This document shows positions 41,053 through 50,778 of a stretch of 64,000 bases of DNA, piece after piece; position 1 is the stretch's first letter; each line of letters opens with the position of its first letter. This stretch comes from an uncultured Bacteroidia bacterium (GTDB lineage Bacteria > Bacteroidota > Bacteroidia > Bacteroidales > UBA932). Where the stretch lies: contig CADCHE010000004.1 of assembly GCA_902801205.1 (NCBI GenBank), forward strand, positions 1 through 64,000, in the 5' to 3' direction. Both the position numbers and the translations under genes were made by a program. A model generated the notes under the pieces. It saw only the letters and a program-made list of their open reading frames with translations, had not been told where the DNA came from and did no database searches.

Positions 41053-41907
41053 TTAAACCAGATCACAAACGGCCTTCAAATAGCCGTACGACTCGGCGAT
41101 GCCCATGAACGGATTGTCCATGTCTTTCTCGTATTCGAGGGAGCACATGCCGTCGTAGCCGACCTTCCGCATCATCTTCACGAAGGCGGGGAAATCGATC
41201 TTCCCGCGGCCGATCTCCACGCAGCGGCCGGCCTTGGAGGCTTCGCTCTCATCCTTGATGTGCATGTCGAAGATACGGGTGTGGTATTTCTTGAGGTCGG
41301 CCACCGGGTCGGCGCCGCCGCGCAAGTCGTGACCGATGTCCAGGCACATGCCCAACCGGGGATTCAGGTCCTTGACCTTTTCCCAGATGACTTCTGCCGT
41401 CTGGAAAATGTCCAGGTCCGGTCCATGCAGGTGGATGGCATATTCGATCTCGGGGTACTCCTCGAGTTTCTTGTCCACGTACGGAAGGATCTCGTAGTTC
41501 GGCACGCCGACGAGCACCTTCACACCCACCCGGCGCGCATAGTCGAACGCCCGGTCGGCCTCCGCCTCCGTCTTCATGTAGATCGGTCCGACGCCGTAGC
41601 CCTTGACGCCGTACGAGGCGCACTTGGCATGGAACGCGGCGATCTGCTCATCCGTGGCATTCAAAGGAAGATGGAAGTCCTTGATACACAGGTAATGGAT
41701 ATCGGCCTTCTGAAGGGTTTTCAACGCCGTTTCCAAGTCGAACCGGGCAAAGGTGAAGCCGGCGCAGGAAAGGTGGAAGGGATTCTTGGCCTTTCCCGCC
41801 TTGCGGGAAGGGGCGGCGGCCGCTTCCGCGAGCGGGATGCCGCCGGTCGAGAGCAGGACCGCACCGGCCGCTCCCGCCTTGAGGAATGATCGTCTTGACA
41901 GTGACAT
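41053..41907 (-). CDS. Tat-exported sugar phosphate isomerase/epimerase-like protein
   Basis: 284 residues from ATG 41907. The N-terminus has the twin-arginine motif SRRSFLK and a weakly hydrophobic stretch, so it is exported folded. The mature part is an AP-endonuclease-2-type TIM barrel (IHYLCIKDFHLP, VKVLVGVPNYEILPYV, PEIEYAIHLHGPD, LGMCLDIGHDLRGG, IFDMHIKDES, GMCSLEYEKD), with the metal ligands expected at these strand ends (His, Asp, His, Glu). The substrate is unknown; such proteins epimerise or isomerise sugars. It forms a two-gene operon with the arabinofuranosidase. A TATATTCG box lies on the minus strand at 41934-41941. Confidence 0.88.
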   Translation of the reverse strand: MSLSRRSFLKAGAAGAVLLSTGGIPLAEAAAAPSRKAGKAKNPFHLSCAGFTFARFDLETALKTLQKADIHYLCIKDFHLPLNATDEQIAAFHAKCASYGVKGYGVGPIYMKTEAEADRAFDYARRVGVKVLVGVPNYEILPYVDKKLEEYPEIEYAIHLHGPDLDIFQTAEVIWEKVKDLNPRLGMCLDIGHDLRGGADPVADLKKYHTRIFDMHIKDESEASKAGRCVEIGRGKIDFPAFVKMMRKVGYDGMCSLEYEKDMDNPFMGIAESYGYLKAVCDLV

Positions 41908-41948
41908 ATCAAAAGGAGTAAATGATTTCTGCACGAATATAGTGATTT

Positions 41949-44900
41949 TTAGGCAGAATCACGACCTGCCGGGATCTTTTCCGCAGAAGAAACCGACGGA
42001 CCGGACGAAGAAGGCAGGGCGAAAACGGGCAGGTAGAGGAAGAGGGCGATGAGGGAAAAAGCGAGGCCGCCGATGGTACCGACCGCGAAATCGAACCAGA
42101 ATACCTCCTCCGGGCCGTCCGAAAGGAAAGGAAGCAAGCCCAGCACCGTGGAGATGACCGTCAGGAAGATCGGATGGATTTTATCATGGAAGGCGCGGAG
42201 GTAGCAACGGACAGGCTGCCGCACCGCACGCCCCTCGCGGAAGGCCTGATAGGTTCCCATGAGATAGATGCCGGCATTCACCACGATGCCAGCGAGCATC
42301 ACGAAGGCGGCGAATCCGCCTTGGTCGAAGGCGAAATCCGACAGGCCGAAGACCAGGAACAGGCCGATGAACGAGATCGGGATCATGAAAATCACGGCCA
42401 GCGGATACCGGAACGACTCAAAGTAGGCGGCCAGGATGACGAATATCGCCGCAATGATCAGCAGGATCAGCCAGATGTAGTGCGACTGCTTTTCGGGCGA
42501 CCACATGCCGAAGCCGCCTTTGATGGAATACCCCACGGGCAGGACCTCGGTACGCATGTACTGCAGCGCCTCTTCCTGCATCTTGGCACTCAGCTGATAG
42601 CTGCCGATGAAATCGAAGCAGACATCGACCTGATAGGACTGGTTGTGGCGCTGGATGGTGTTCCCCGTACGTTCCTTCACGATGTTTCCCACCTGCGAAA
42701 GCGTCACCTTCCCCGCTCCCACGTCCACGGGAGCATGCAGGACATGCCACAGGTCGTACGACTCCCGCTCCGAAGAACGGAGGATCACCCGGGAAGAGGT
42801 CCCGTCGCCGAGCACCGTGCCGACCGGGCTGTCGAACAGCTGCGTATACAAGGTGCCGTAGTAGGCATAGGGATCGACCCCGGCAGAGAGCATCGCCGGG
42901 TAATCATAAGACATGTTGAACTCCATGGCCGGACGCCCGCCATAGCCCGGGCTCCAGATTTCCGGCTCCTTGACCCGCGGATTCGCCGCCAGATGCGAAA
43001 CCAGGACGCCGGCGTAGCGGTAGAGTTCCTGGTAGTTGTACCCGTACAGGGAGATACGCCCCGTCTTGTACCCGGTTACGATATTGTTGTTGAACCCGTT
43101 GTCGTCAATGCCGTAGACACTCCAGTTCGCGCCGCCGAAATTGATGGCCATCGCCGTAACCATCGACTTGAGTTCCAGCGGAAAACCGGTACGTTCATAT
43201 TCCGGCTTGAAAGAGACGGTGATGTTGCCGCGGTTGTAGGCTGTGATGGAGGTGACGAAGGATTCGATACCGTCGAACTGCGACAGATAGTTTTCCATCG
43301 CCTTCACGACATCGTTGAGCTGGGCGACCGTACATCCCTCCAGCATACCGGCGTTGATGGAAAGGGTCTTGCGCGCTGGCTGGCGATAGAAATTCGCCCG
43401 CCCGAGTGAACGGTGGAACAGGCCGGACGAAGAACCGGCAAGGGCATCGATGCGGGACTTGTTCTGCGCATAGGGCTTCCAGGAGCGGACTTTGAACCAG
43501 GCCCGTTCCCACGAAGAAGCCTCTTCGGGCAAGGAAGCGGGTGCTGCAGGAATCAAGAAAAGCGGGAGGCCGAACGCGAGGACGAAAACCGCCAGGTAGA
43601 GTCCTCTGCGCCGAAGGCCCCAGCGTATATACCGCGTGTAAAGCCGGTTGAACCGGGCGACACGCCGCCGCCTGGGCAGGGACCGCGAATAAGCGGACGG
43701 CCGTACAGGCAGATAGTGCATCAGGGCCGGGATGAAGAACCAGGAGACCAGAAGCGACAGCAGCAGGTTGACAGCGATGACCGCGATGAAATCGGTCAGG
43801 TTGGCGCGGTCCTCCTGCGGCAGCAGCAGGACCAGCAACAGGGCGGCCACCGTCGTCGCAACGGCGGCGACCAGTGACGGGAAACAACGACGGTCGCCCC
43901 AATGCGCATAGTGGTCGATCATCACGATCGATGTGTCGATGATGATTCCCAACGACACCGTGATGCCCGCCAGCGTGTAAATATGGATGCTCAGTCCCAG
44001 CGCATAATACACGGCGAGCGCCATGGACAGATTGACCGCCAGCGTCGCCGCGATGGCAAGCATATACCGCCAGGAGCGGTTGATCAGGAAGACGAAAACC
44101 AGCAGGATCAGCAGGCAGAGCAGGGTCCGCAGATAGATCTTGTGCAATTCACCGGAAACGTACTGGGAGGAATCGTAGCTGAGTGAATATGTGATCCCGT
44201 CCGGGAAGGCAGCGGAGAGTTCCCGCATCCGTTCCTTGACCGCTCCTGCCACCTGAAGGAGGTTGGCCTCCTCCACGATACTGACAGACAGCGTGATGGT
44301 ATTCAAGCCGTTGACACGGAAAAAGGACGCAGGAAGAGACTCCTGGTAACGCCACGTGGCGATATCGCCCAGATGGACGACCTGCCCCGCCGACGTCCGG
44401 ATCGGGATTCCCCCGAAATCATCCGAAACGGCATTGCGGAGGCGAACCGTCACCAACCCGTCGCCGTCGTCGGCCATTCCCAGGACGGCGGATGCATGGT
44501 ACGCACGGAAAGCCGACGCAATCTGGGAGGCGGTGATGCCGGCGGAACGCACCTTCTGCGCATCAAAGGTGATGACCCACTCGAAAGGCGTCGCTCCACT
44601 CAAGTTGACACCATCGACCCCAGCGAGGGACGAAAGCGGGTAGACCAGGCGGTCACGGGCGTATTGTTCGATTTCCGCCGAGGGCATCGCACCTTTGAGG
44701 AGGAACGCCAGGGCGGTTCCGGATGCCCGTCCGCCGGCATTCAGGGAGATGGATGGATAAGAAACGCGCTCCGGAAGCGACGCATAAAGGTTGCGGATCT
44801 GGGAAGCTACTTCAAAACGTGCCGCCGCCATGTTGGTCTTTTTCCGGAAAGTCAAAGAAATGTTCCCGCTTCCCGGAGCGGAAGAAGAGGAGATTTCCGT

Positions 44901-45140
44901 GATGCCTCGCAGGGTAGACAACGCCCCTTCAAGGGGGGAGGTCACCTCCACCTCCACCACTTCGGGAGAAGCATCCGGATAAGAAAAGGAGACGGTCATG
45001 CTGTTCCCCGCCGAAGACGGCGTATACTGCACATGCAGGCGGCCGAGGCAAAGCAGGCCGGCCAGCGACAGGGCCGCTGTCACCAGAAGCGTCGAAAACG
45101 GGGAAACACCCCTCCTTTTGTGATCTTCCGGCGGAATCAT
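41949..45140 (-). CDS. RND efflux permease, second subunit
   Basis: 1063 residues with the AcrB layout: the N-terminal helix, a periplasmic porter domain (PDASPEVVEVEVTSPLEGALSTLRGI), helices 2-6 with GITVSLGIIIDTSIVMIDH, where a single Asp remains of the AcrB Asp-Asp pair, a second porter domain, and helices 8-12 with FAAFVMLAGIVVNAGIYLM. Proton-driven export of a drug, metal or envelope component from the periplasm is expected. Its ATG overlaps the stop of the other permease by 4 bases. Two dissimilar permeases in one operon suggest a heteromeric trimer as in MdtBC. Confidence 0.9.
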   Translation of the reverse strand: MIPPEDHKRRGVSPFSTLLVTAALSLAGLLCLGRLHVQYTPSSAGNSMTVSFSYPDASPEVVEVEVTSPLEGALSTLRGITEISSSSAPGSGNISLTFRKKTNMAAARFEVASQIRNLYASLPERVSYPSISLNAGGRASGTALAFLLKGAMPSAEIEQYARDRLVYPLSSLAGVDGVNLSGATPFEWVITFDAQKVRSAGITASQIASAFRAYHASAVLGMADDGDGLVTVRLRNAVSDDFGGIPIRTSAGQVVHLGDIATWRYQESLPASFFRVNGLNTITLSVSIVEEANLLQVAGAVKERMRELSAAFPDGITYSLSYDSSQYVSGELHKIYLRTLLCLLILLVFVFLINRSWRYMLAIAATLAVNLSMALAVYYALGLSIHIYTLAGITVSLGIIIDTSIVMIDHYAHWGDRRCFPSLVAAVATTVAALLLVLLLPQEDRANLTDFIAVIAVNLLLSLLVSWFFIPALMHYLPVRPSAYSRSLPRRRRVARFNRLYTRYIRWGLRRRGLYLAVFVLAFGLPLFLIPAAPASLPEEASSWERAWFKVRSWKPYAQNKSRIDALAGSSSGLFHRSLGRANFYRQPARKTLSINAGMLEGCTVAQLNDVVKAMENYLSQFDGIESFVTSITAYNRGNITVSFKPEYERTGFPLELKSMVTAMAINFGGANWSVYGIDDNGFNNNIVTGYKTGRISLYGYNYQELYRYAGVLVSHLAANPRVKEPEIWSPGYGGRPAMEFNMSYDYPAMLSAGVDPYAYYGTLYTQLFDSPVGTVLGDGTSSRVILRSSERESYDLWHVLHAPVDVGAGKVTLSQVGNIVKERTGNTIQRHNQSYQVDVCFDFIGSYQLSAKMQEEALQYMRTEVLPVGYSIKGGFGMWSPEKQSHYIWLILLIIAAIFVILAAYFESFRYPLAVIFMIPISFIGLFLVFGLSDFAFDQGGFAAFVMLAGIVVNAGIYLMGTYQAFREGRAVRQPVRCYLRAFHDKIHPIFLTVISTVLGLLPFLSDGPEEVFWFDFAVGTIGGLAFSLIALFLYLPVFALPSSSGPSVSSAEKIPAGRDSA

Positions 45141-48100
45141 CTGTCCCTGTAAAGAGAATAGTAGAGCGCCGGCACGACAAAGAGGCTCACCAGGGTTCCG
45201 ACCGTCAGCCCGGCAACGATGACCAGGCTCATCGGATACTGCAGGTCAGCGCCCATGCTGCCCCGTGCCAGGAAAGGGCAGACGGCGAGAACCGTCGTCA
45301 GCGATGTCATCAGGATGGCTTTCATCCGGCGCCGGCCGGCCTCGAGGATGGCTTCGCGCAGCGGCATCCCCTCCTGCCTGCGCAGGCGGTTGATGGTATC
45401 GATCTTCAGGATGGAATCATTGATGACGATGCCGCTGACAACGACCAGCCCGATCATCGACATCAGATTGATCGTGACGCCAAGGAGCCAGAGGACCAGC
45501 AGCGAAAAGAAAATGTCGACGATGATTTCCGTCAGGATGATGACCGGTTGCAGCAGCGATTCGAATTGCGATGCCAGGATCAGGAACAGCAGCAAGACCG
45601 CCACCACCAGGATCACGAGCAGGCCATCCACCATTTCGCGGTTCGAAAAGATCGAACCGGAAAAGCCGGCTTCAAAGGCGCCATCCTCCTGCACCGCCTG
45701 CCGGAGGGCGGGTATCAGGCGCGACGCCTGCCCCGGGGAGAGATCGAGGTCCAACGGATAGTAGCTTCCTTCCGGCCCGGAAACCAGCGTCTTGAGGTCC
45801 TCCTGCCAAGTCTGGCGCATCAGCTGGGATGCGGGGATGAACAGCGGTTCACCGTTATCTCCGCGACGCTCGACCAGGGTTTCCTGCAAGAGCGCGGACA
45901 GGTCGTCCCGATCCGTTCCCATGACGACCGGCAGCGAACGGCTGCCCTGTACGATCTCCAGGAGGCGGTTTTCGTTCAGCGCATTCTTCAGGACGACGGT
46001 AAGGTCATCGAAAGAGACGCCATACAAGGCCAGGCGCTCCGGATCCGCGATGAAGAGGACATCTTTCTTGACAGGGATCGGCGGAAGGGCGACCTCCGGA
46101 AGGGCCGCGTGGATCCGGTCGAAGGTTCGGCGGAGCGATTCCACCTCCACCTGCGGCGAAGATACCGGGCGGAGGCGGACGGTCAGGGGCGCTTCACGCG
46201 AAGCAAACACCATGTCGAAAATATTGCCGGAGGCTTCGAAACCGGAAAACGCTGCCGGATACTCCCGAAGAAGGAAGGAAGAGAGGGTTTCCTGCACCGC
46301 TTTCAAATCCTTCGAAGAACGGCACTTGACATACACCGCCGCCTCGGACGGCCCCGGGGTTCCGCTGTGCCCCAGGACGAACTGCTGGCTGCCGACCAGG
46401 GAGGTCACCTGCAGGCAACGGCCTGACACAGCCTGCTCCAGGCGCATGACCCGTCCCTTGTTCTGTTCAACGGACAGGTGCTCGTTCCAGTCGACTTTGA
46501 GGATCGACTCCTCCGTACGCATCTGGGGCAACCGCTCCCGCGGCATCAGGGCGAAACAAAGGACGGCGCCGGCGGCGGACAGGAGGATCAGTCCCCAGCT
46601 CCACTTCCAGTGCTTCAGGAATCCGTCCATCACACGGTCATCCGCGCGTTCCAAGGCATCCATGAAACGCATCCGTTCCAGGAAAGGATGCGGACGGAAG
46701 GACGGCTGGCGCTTGTACATCAAGTAATAGTAAACCGGGACAACCGTAATCGTGACGAGGTAAGAAGTGAAGAGCACGATCGTCACGGACAGCGCCTGGT
46801 CATAGAACAAGGCTCCGGCGATCCCCTTCACGAAGACGAGCGGAAGGAAGACGGCACAGGTCGTCAGGATGGAGCTCAACATCGGGCCTGTCACTTCCTT
46901 TGTGCCGAGCAGGACGGCGTCGCGCAAGGAGTCGCCCCGCTGCCAACGGCCCGTGATATTGTCCACCAGAACGATGGTGTTGTCCGCCATCATGCCGACA
47001 CCCAGAAGCAATCCCGCCAGGGAAATGATGTTCAGCGAGAGTCCGGCCGCATAGAAGGCAAGCATGGAAAAGACCAGCGCCAACGGCATCGACAGCGACA
47101 CCAGCAGCGGCGACCGGAAATCGCGCATGAACAGGAAAATGATGAAACATGCCAGCAGGACACCGAGGACGATGTTCTGGATCAGGTTGTGGATCGAGAA
47201 CTCCAGCAACCGGGTCTGGTCGCGGGTGACCTCGAAACGGACGTCCGGATAATCCGTCGAAAACTGCAGGAGCAGCGCGTCGACTTCTTTCTTCAAGTCG
47301 GCCATCCGCGCATCGTTCTGCTTGATGACGGCCATGCAGAGCGCTTCCGCACCATCGGAACGCACCAATCCGGTCCGCTTGGCCGGGCAGATGGACACCT
47401 GGGCCACGTCGGAAACTTTCAGGATCCGGTCCCCTGCCTTGAAGTAAATCTGCTCGATATCCTCCTTGGAGGTCAGGCTGCTGCGGAATTTCACGTTATA
47501 CCGGTACTCTCCGTCACGGATCGTCAGACTGCCCAGGCGGACGTCCGCAGAGCGGATGTAGCTTTCAAACTGCTGCAGCGTAATGCCGGCAGCCGACAGC
47601 TTGTCAGCATCCGGCCGTATCTGAATCTCGGGCTGGACCCCGCCGCTGATATCGACCATCGCGACCTGGGGGAGCTGCTCCAGGCGCTTGGCGATCACCT
47701 CTTCCGCAAAGCGGCTGGCCTGCAGGAAACGGTCCGGATGGCCGGTCGTATCCGCGAGGGTCATGTTGATGTAGAATGCCGGGATATCCGTCGCACTCGC
47801 CTTGAAAACCTTCGGACGATCGATTCCGCGCAAGGAGGGCATGGAACGGTCGATCTTCTCATTGACCTCGATGAACAGGTAACTGATATCGTCGCCGTGG
47901 GAAAAAGTAAGCCGGATGGTACCGCTTCCGTCCCGTGCCTCGGAGACGATGTCTTTCAGGCCGTTCACCTGAATGAGCTGCAGACGGAGCGGAGCGATGA
48001 CGGATTCGTCCATCTCCCGCGCCGACAGGGACGGCGCATCCACCTGCACGGTAATGTACGGGATATCGACATCGGGGATCAGCGATACCGGCAGGAGACG

Positions 48101-48181
48101 GAGGCTCACGCATCCGAGGACAACGATGACCAGCATCGCCATCGTCACCGCTACCGGCCTGTCTATGAGGTGCTTGAGCAT
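45137..48181 (-). CDS. RND efflux permease, first subunit
   Basis: 1014 residues. MLKHLIDRPVAVTMAMLVIVVLG is the usual first helix. SLIPDVDIPYITV and the VNGLKDIVSEARDGSGTIRLTF segment belong to the porter domain. Helix 4 has LLGVGMMADNTIVLVDNI, so the proton-relay Asp pair of AcrB is reduced to Asp-Asn. The C-terminal half repeats the topology (LMSMIGLVVVSGIVINDSILKID). It starts 3 bases after the adaptor's stop and overlaps the next permease by 4 bases. Confidence 0.91.
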   Translation of the reverse strand: MLKHLIDRPVAVTMAMLVIVVLGCVSLRLLPVSLIPDVDIPYITVQVDAPSLSAREMDESVIAPLRLQLIQVNGLKDIVSEARDGSGTIRLTFSHGDDISYLFIEVNEKIDRSMPSLRGIDRPKVFKASATDIPAFYINMTLADTTGHPDRFLQASRFAEEVIAKRLEQLPQVAMVDISGGVQPEIQIRPDADKLSAAGITLQQFESYIRSADVRLGSLTIRDGEYRYNVKFRSSLTSKEDIEQIYFKAGDRILKVSDVAQVSICPAKRTGLVRSDGAEALCMAVIKQNDARMADLKKEVDALLLQFSTDYPDVRFEVTRDQTRLLEFSIHNLIQNIVLGVLLACFIIFLFMRDFRSPLLVSLSMPLALVFSMLAFYAAGLSLNIISLAGLLLGVGMMADNTIVLVDNITGRWQRGDSLRDAVLLGTKEVTGPMLSSILTTCAVFLPLVFVKGIAGALFYDQALSVTIVLFTSYLVTITVVPVYYYLMYKRQPSFRPHPFLERMRFMDALERADDRVMDGFLKHWKWSWGLILLSAAGAVLCFALMPRERLPQMRTEESILKVDWNEHLSVEQNKGRVMRLEQAVSGRCLQVTSLVGSQQFVLGHSGTPGPSEAAVYVKCRSSKDLKAVQETLSSFLLREYPAAFSGFEASGNIFDMVFASREAPLTVRLRPVSSPQVEVESLRRTFDRIHAALPEVALPPIPVKKDVLFIADPERLALYGVSFDDLTVVLKNALNENRLLEIVQGSRSLPVVMGTDRDDLSALLQETLVERRGDNGEPLFIPASQLMRQTWQEDLKTLVSGPEGSYYPLDLDLSPGQASRLIPALRQAVQEDGAFEAGFSGSIFSNREMVDGLLVILVVAVLLLFLILASQFESLLQPVIILTEIIVDIFFSLLVLWLLGVTINLMSMIGLVVVSGIVINDSILKIDTINRLRRQEGMPLREAILEAGRRRMKAILMTSLTTVLAVCPFLARGSMGADLQYPMSLVIVAGLTVGTLVSLFVVPALYYSLYRDR

Positions 48182-48184
48182 TTT

Positions 48185-49264
48185 CTACGGCTTTGCCAGT
48201 ACCACTTCTGATTCGTCCGCCAGATTCAGGTTGCCGGACACGATCACCCGGTCGCCTTCCTCCAGGCGGGCCCCGCGGGCCACGTTCGCGATGACGACGT
48301 GCGAATCCGCGTTGGAAGCCAGGATGTTCACATAGGTCCAATGCGCCTTGCCGTCGTCAGTATAGGTGAACAGGACATCGAGGTTGTCGCGGATGACGAC
48401 GGCGGACTTGGGAACAACCAACTGCCCGGGGACGGAGCGTTGGACGATCACCCGCACATGCATGCCGTCGACCAGGCCTGCCGCACCGGCAATGCGCGCA
48501 CGGACGGCGACCTGCCCGTTCTTGTCGATCAGCGGATTCACGGAAGTGATCTTTCCTTCAACAGGTGCGTCGCTTCCGAAGGGATAGACACGGACTTCGA
48601 GCCCGGGTTGCAACGATGCGTACTCCCCTTCCATGGCGGAGAAATCCACATCGAAGGCGGAGTCATCGACCAGCGTGCAGAAAGGTTCGCTTCCGACCCG
48701 GTCGAACTGCTTGCACTGCAGATCGGCGACGCGACCGGAAAAAGGAGCGGTCAATGCCGCACCGGCCATGTCGAAGCGTGCCCTGGACAACGCATTCCGC
48801 GCCGAAGCATATCCGGAGCGCATTTGGGCCACTTTCATCACCTCCGCAGGAACCGAAGCAGTATCGGACACGGCATACCCCTGCCCGGCCAGGACATCAA
48901 GCAAATCCAGTTCCGCTTTTTCCATGGCAAGCTCCGCACTGCGCAGGGACAGCGCAAGGTCGCCCCGGTCCAGACGCGCCAGGACGGCACCTCGCGACAC
49001 GCGCTGCCCATTGGCGGCATACACGCCGGAAAGAACGCCGCCCGACGGGAAACACAACGCCGCTTTCCTCACGGCGGAAAGCGTCCCGTTGGAAAGGATC
49101 TGTTGCTGGAAGTCCGTCCGGCGGAGCGTCATCACTTCAACGATATTCTGCTGCGGCTGGTACTGCAGTTTCCCCTCCTTGTTATCCGAATCACCCTTCG
49201 GGCCGCAGGAAAACAGAAACGGGACCGCGCAGAGTAAAAGGAGCGTTCTAACAAACTTATTCAT
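48185..49264 (-). CDS. RND periplasmic adaptor (HlyD/MFP family), lipoprotein
   Basis: 359 residues from ATG 49264; the frame begins 6 bases earlier only with a TTG. Lipobox LFSC. IVEVMTLRRTDFQQQILSNGTLSAVRKAALCFPSGGVLSGVYAANGQRVSRGAVLARLD is the lipoyl/beta-barrel start of MFPs (residues 37-95, quoted in part as landmarks: SNGTLSAV, NGQRVSRGAVLARLD). A helical hairpin and ALTAPFSGRVADLQ follow. It links the permeases to the TolC homologue. It overlaps the TolC gene by 8 bases. Confidence 0.92.
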   Translation of the reverse strand: MNKFVRTLLLLCAVPFLFSCGPKGDSDNKEGKLQYQPQQNIVEVMTLRRTDFQQQILSNGTLSAVRKAALCFPSGGVLSGVYAANGQRVSRGAVLARLDRGDLALSLRSAELAMEKAELDLLDVLAGQGYAVSDTASVPAEVMKVAQMRSGYASARNALSRARFDMAGAALTAPFSGRVADLQCKQFDRVGSEPFCTLVDDSAFDVDFSAMEGEYASLQPGLEVRVYPFGSDAPVEGKITSVNPLIDKNGQVAVRARIAGAAGLVDGMHVRVIVQRSVPGQLVVPKSAVVIRDNLDVLFTYTDDGKAHWTYVNILASNADSHVVIANVARGARLEEGDRVIVSGNLNLADESEVVLAKP

Positions 49265-50747
49265 CTTCAATCATTTCTTCATAAGAGACGTCCAGATCCT
49301 TTCCTTCGATGAAGTCGAACAGCGTCAACTGGCGGATCTTGTAATAGTAATTCCAGAAATCGCTCAGGTCGGAGACGTAGCGGCTCAGGGCGGTATCTTT
49401 CTCCGACTGCGCGGCATTCATCTCCAGGACCGAAGCGTTTCCCCGACGGAACTTCTCCATCATCAGGCCGTAACGCTCCTCCGACAGCCGCCGGGCACGA
49501 AGGGAGGTCATGCATTGCTGACGCTGGCTCGAGAACTGGCCGACCAGCGAGTAAAGCTGACGGCGGAAATCATTTTCCCCCTGCTCTACCTGGGCGCGGA
49601 CGACATCCTCCGCCGCCTTTGCACGCTGGACCCGCCCGCGGCCGAGTCCCCAGTCGAAGATGGGGATGCTGAATGACAGGCCGACCACTTCCTGGTTGAG
49701 CAAGTCACGATAGACTTCCGGCAGGCCGGGCGCCGTCCGCGAGACTCCGAAGCGGGCGTTGAAAGTCATCGAAAGGCCGCGGTTGGCACGCGCACGGGCC
49801 ACTTCCGATTCCGCCTGCAGGATCTTGATTTCGTTCTCGAGGTTGAACGACGAGTTCTCCATGGCTTTCTGCAGAACGAATTCATAATCGATATCCACCT
49901 GGGGCAGGTCTTCTGACTGGACCGGTTGGATCACGGACGTCTCCCCCAGCCCCAGTTGGGAATTCAACGCCATCTGCGCCTCGCGGACCGTCACGGAAGC
50001 CTCGTTGATGGCGATGCTGTCGGTGAGCATCCGCAGTTCAAGCTGAAGATACTCGTCACGCGTGACGGTTCCGACTTTCATCCGCTCGGATGCGATGGAG
50101 AGGAGCTTCTTCGTGTTGTCATAATTCGAGACAGCGACATCCTGGTTCATCTGGGCAAGCATCAGCCGGAAATACGAAGCGACCGTATTCAGCGTAATCT
50201 GCTCCATGGATTCCAGGTACGTCCGCCTGCCGACCTCGTATTCTTTGGGAGAGATGAGCTTGTCCCATTTGAACGGATTGAAGGAAAACAAGGGCTGCCG
50301 GTACGACACCGTCACGGGCTGTGCATACCAGGTAAGGTTCCGGTTGACGCCGTACTGGTCGATACGCGACAAGTCGGAGTTGAGAGACAACGTACCGCCG
50401 GTCAGGGCGATGTTCTGGGTCAGCGCCAGCCCGAGGCTGTTCTGCATATTGAATGAGTTGGCATACACCATCTCGCCGGATTCGAAATTCTGCAGGAGGG
50501 TTTGGGAGCGGTTGAAATTCCCGAGGTCCCCGTACAGGGTCAGCAGCGGGAGGCGGCTTGCCTGATAAGACCGCCATGCCCAGTAGGTCGAGACAAAGGC
50601 ATGCTTCGCCTGCAGCGCCGCCACGGAACGGGTACGTGCCGCATGGATCGCATCATCCAGCGTCATCGCTTCCTGCGCACGCAGCGGGGCGGCCAGCGAT
50701 GCAAGCCCGCAGAGCAAGGGGGAAAAGAATAGGACTAGTCGGCTCAT
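49257..50747 (-). CDS. TolC-family outer membrane efflux protein
   Basis: 496 residues with a signal peptide (LFFSPLLCGLASLAAPLRAQ). The two OEP repeats are visible: MTLDDAIHAARTRSVAALQAKHAF at the start, long amphipathic helices (YDNTKKLLSIASERMKVGTVTRDEYLQLEL; the VGTVTRDEYLQL type of sequence is the family's helix-turn) and a second repeat near RFRRGNASVLEMNAAQ. It is the channel of the efflux system and first gene of its operon. A TATCTTTA box at 50752-50759 lies 4 bases upstream of the ATG. Confidence 0.93.
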   Translation of the reverse strand: MSRLVLFFSPLLCGLASLAAPLRAQEAMTLDDAIHAARTRSVAALQAKHAFVSTYWAWRSYQASRLPLLTLYGDLGNFNRSQTLLQNFESGEMVYANSFNMQNSLGLALTQNIALTGGTLSLNSDLSRIDQYGVNRNLTWYAQPVTVSYRQPLFSFNPFKWDKLISPKEYEVGRRTYLESMEQITLNTVASYFRLMLAQMNQDVAVSNYDNTKKLLSIASERMKVGTVTRDEYLQLELRMLTDSIAINEASVTVREAQMALNSQLGLGETSVIQPVQSEDLPQVDIDYEFVLQKAMENSSFNLENEIKILQAESEVARARANRGLSMTFNARFGVSRTAPGLPEVYRDLLNQEVVGLSFSIPIFDWGLGRGRVQRAKAAEDVVRAQVEQGENDFRRQLYSLVGQFSSQRQQCMTSLRARRLSEERYGLMMEKFRRGNASVLEMNAAQSEKDTALSRYVSDLSDFWNYYYKIRQLTLFDFIEGKDLDVSYEEMIEDE

Positions 50748-50751
50748 GGCT

Positions 50752-50759
50752 TAAAGATA
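50752..50759 (-). promoter_or_regulatory. -7-like box for the efflux operon
   Basis: TAAAGATA on the plus strand is TATCTTTA on the minus strand, one mismatch from TAnnTTTG. With 4 bases to the ATG, the operon's mRNA would be leaderless. Confidence 0.5.
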
Positions 50760-50778
50760 CGAATATATTTCTGTAACG

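Noticed and set aside
39150..41108. 652-codon open frame on the plus strand
   Set aside because: Antisense of the arabinofuranosidase gene, whose Cys-Cys and Glu-x-Cys motifs are convincing.
46478..48211. 577-codon open frame on the plus strand
   Set aside because: Antisense of the first RND permease; Asp/Arg/His-rich with no fold.
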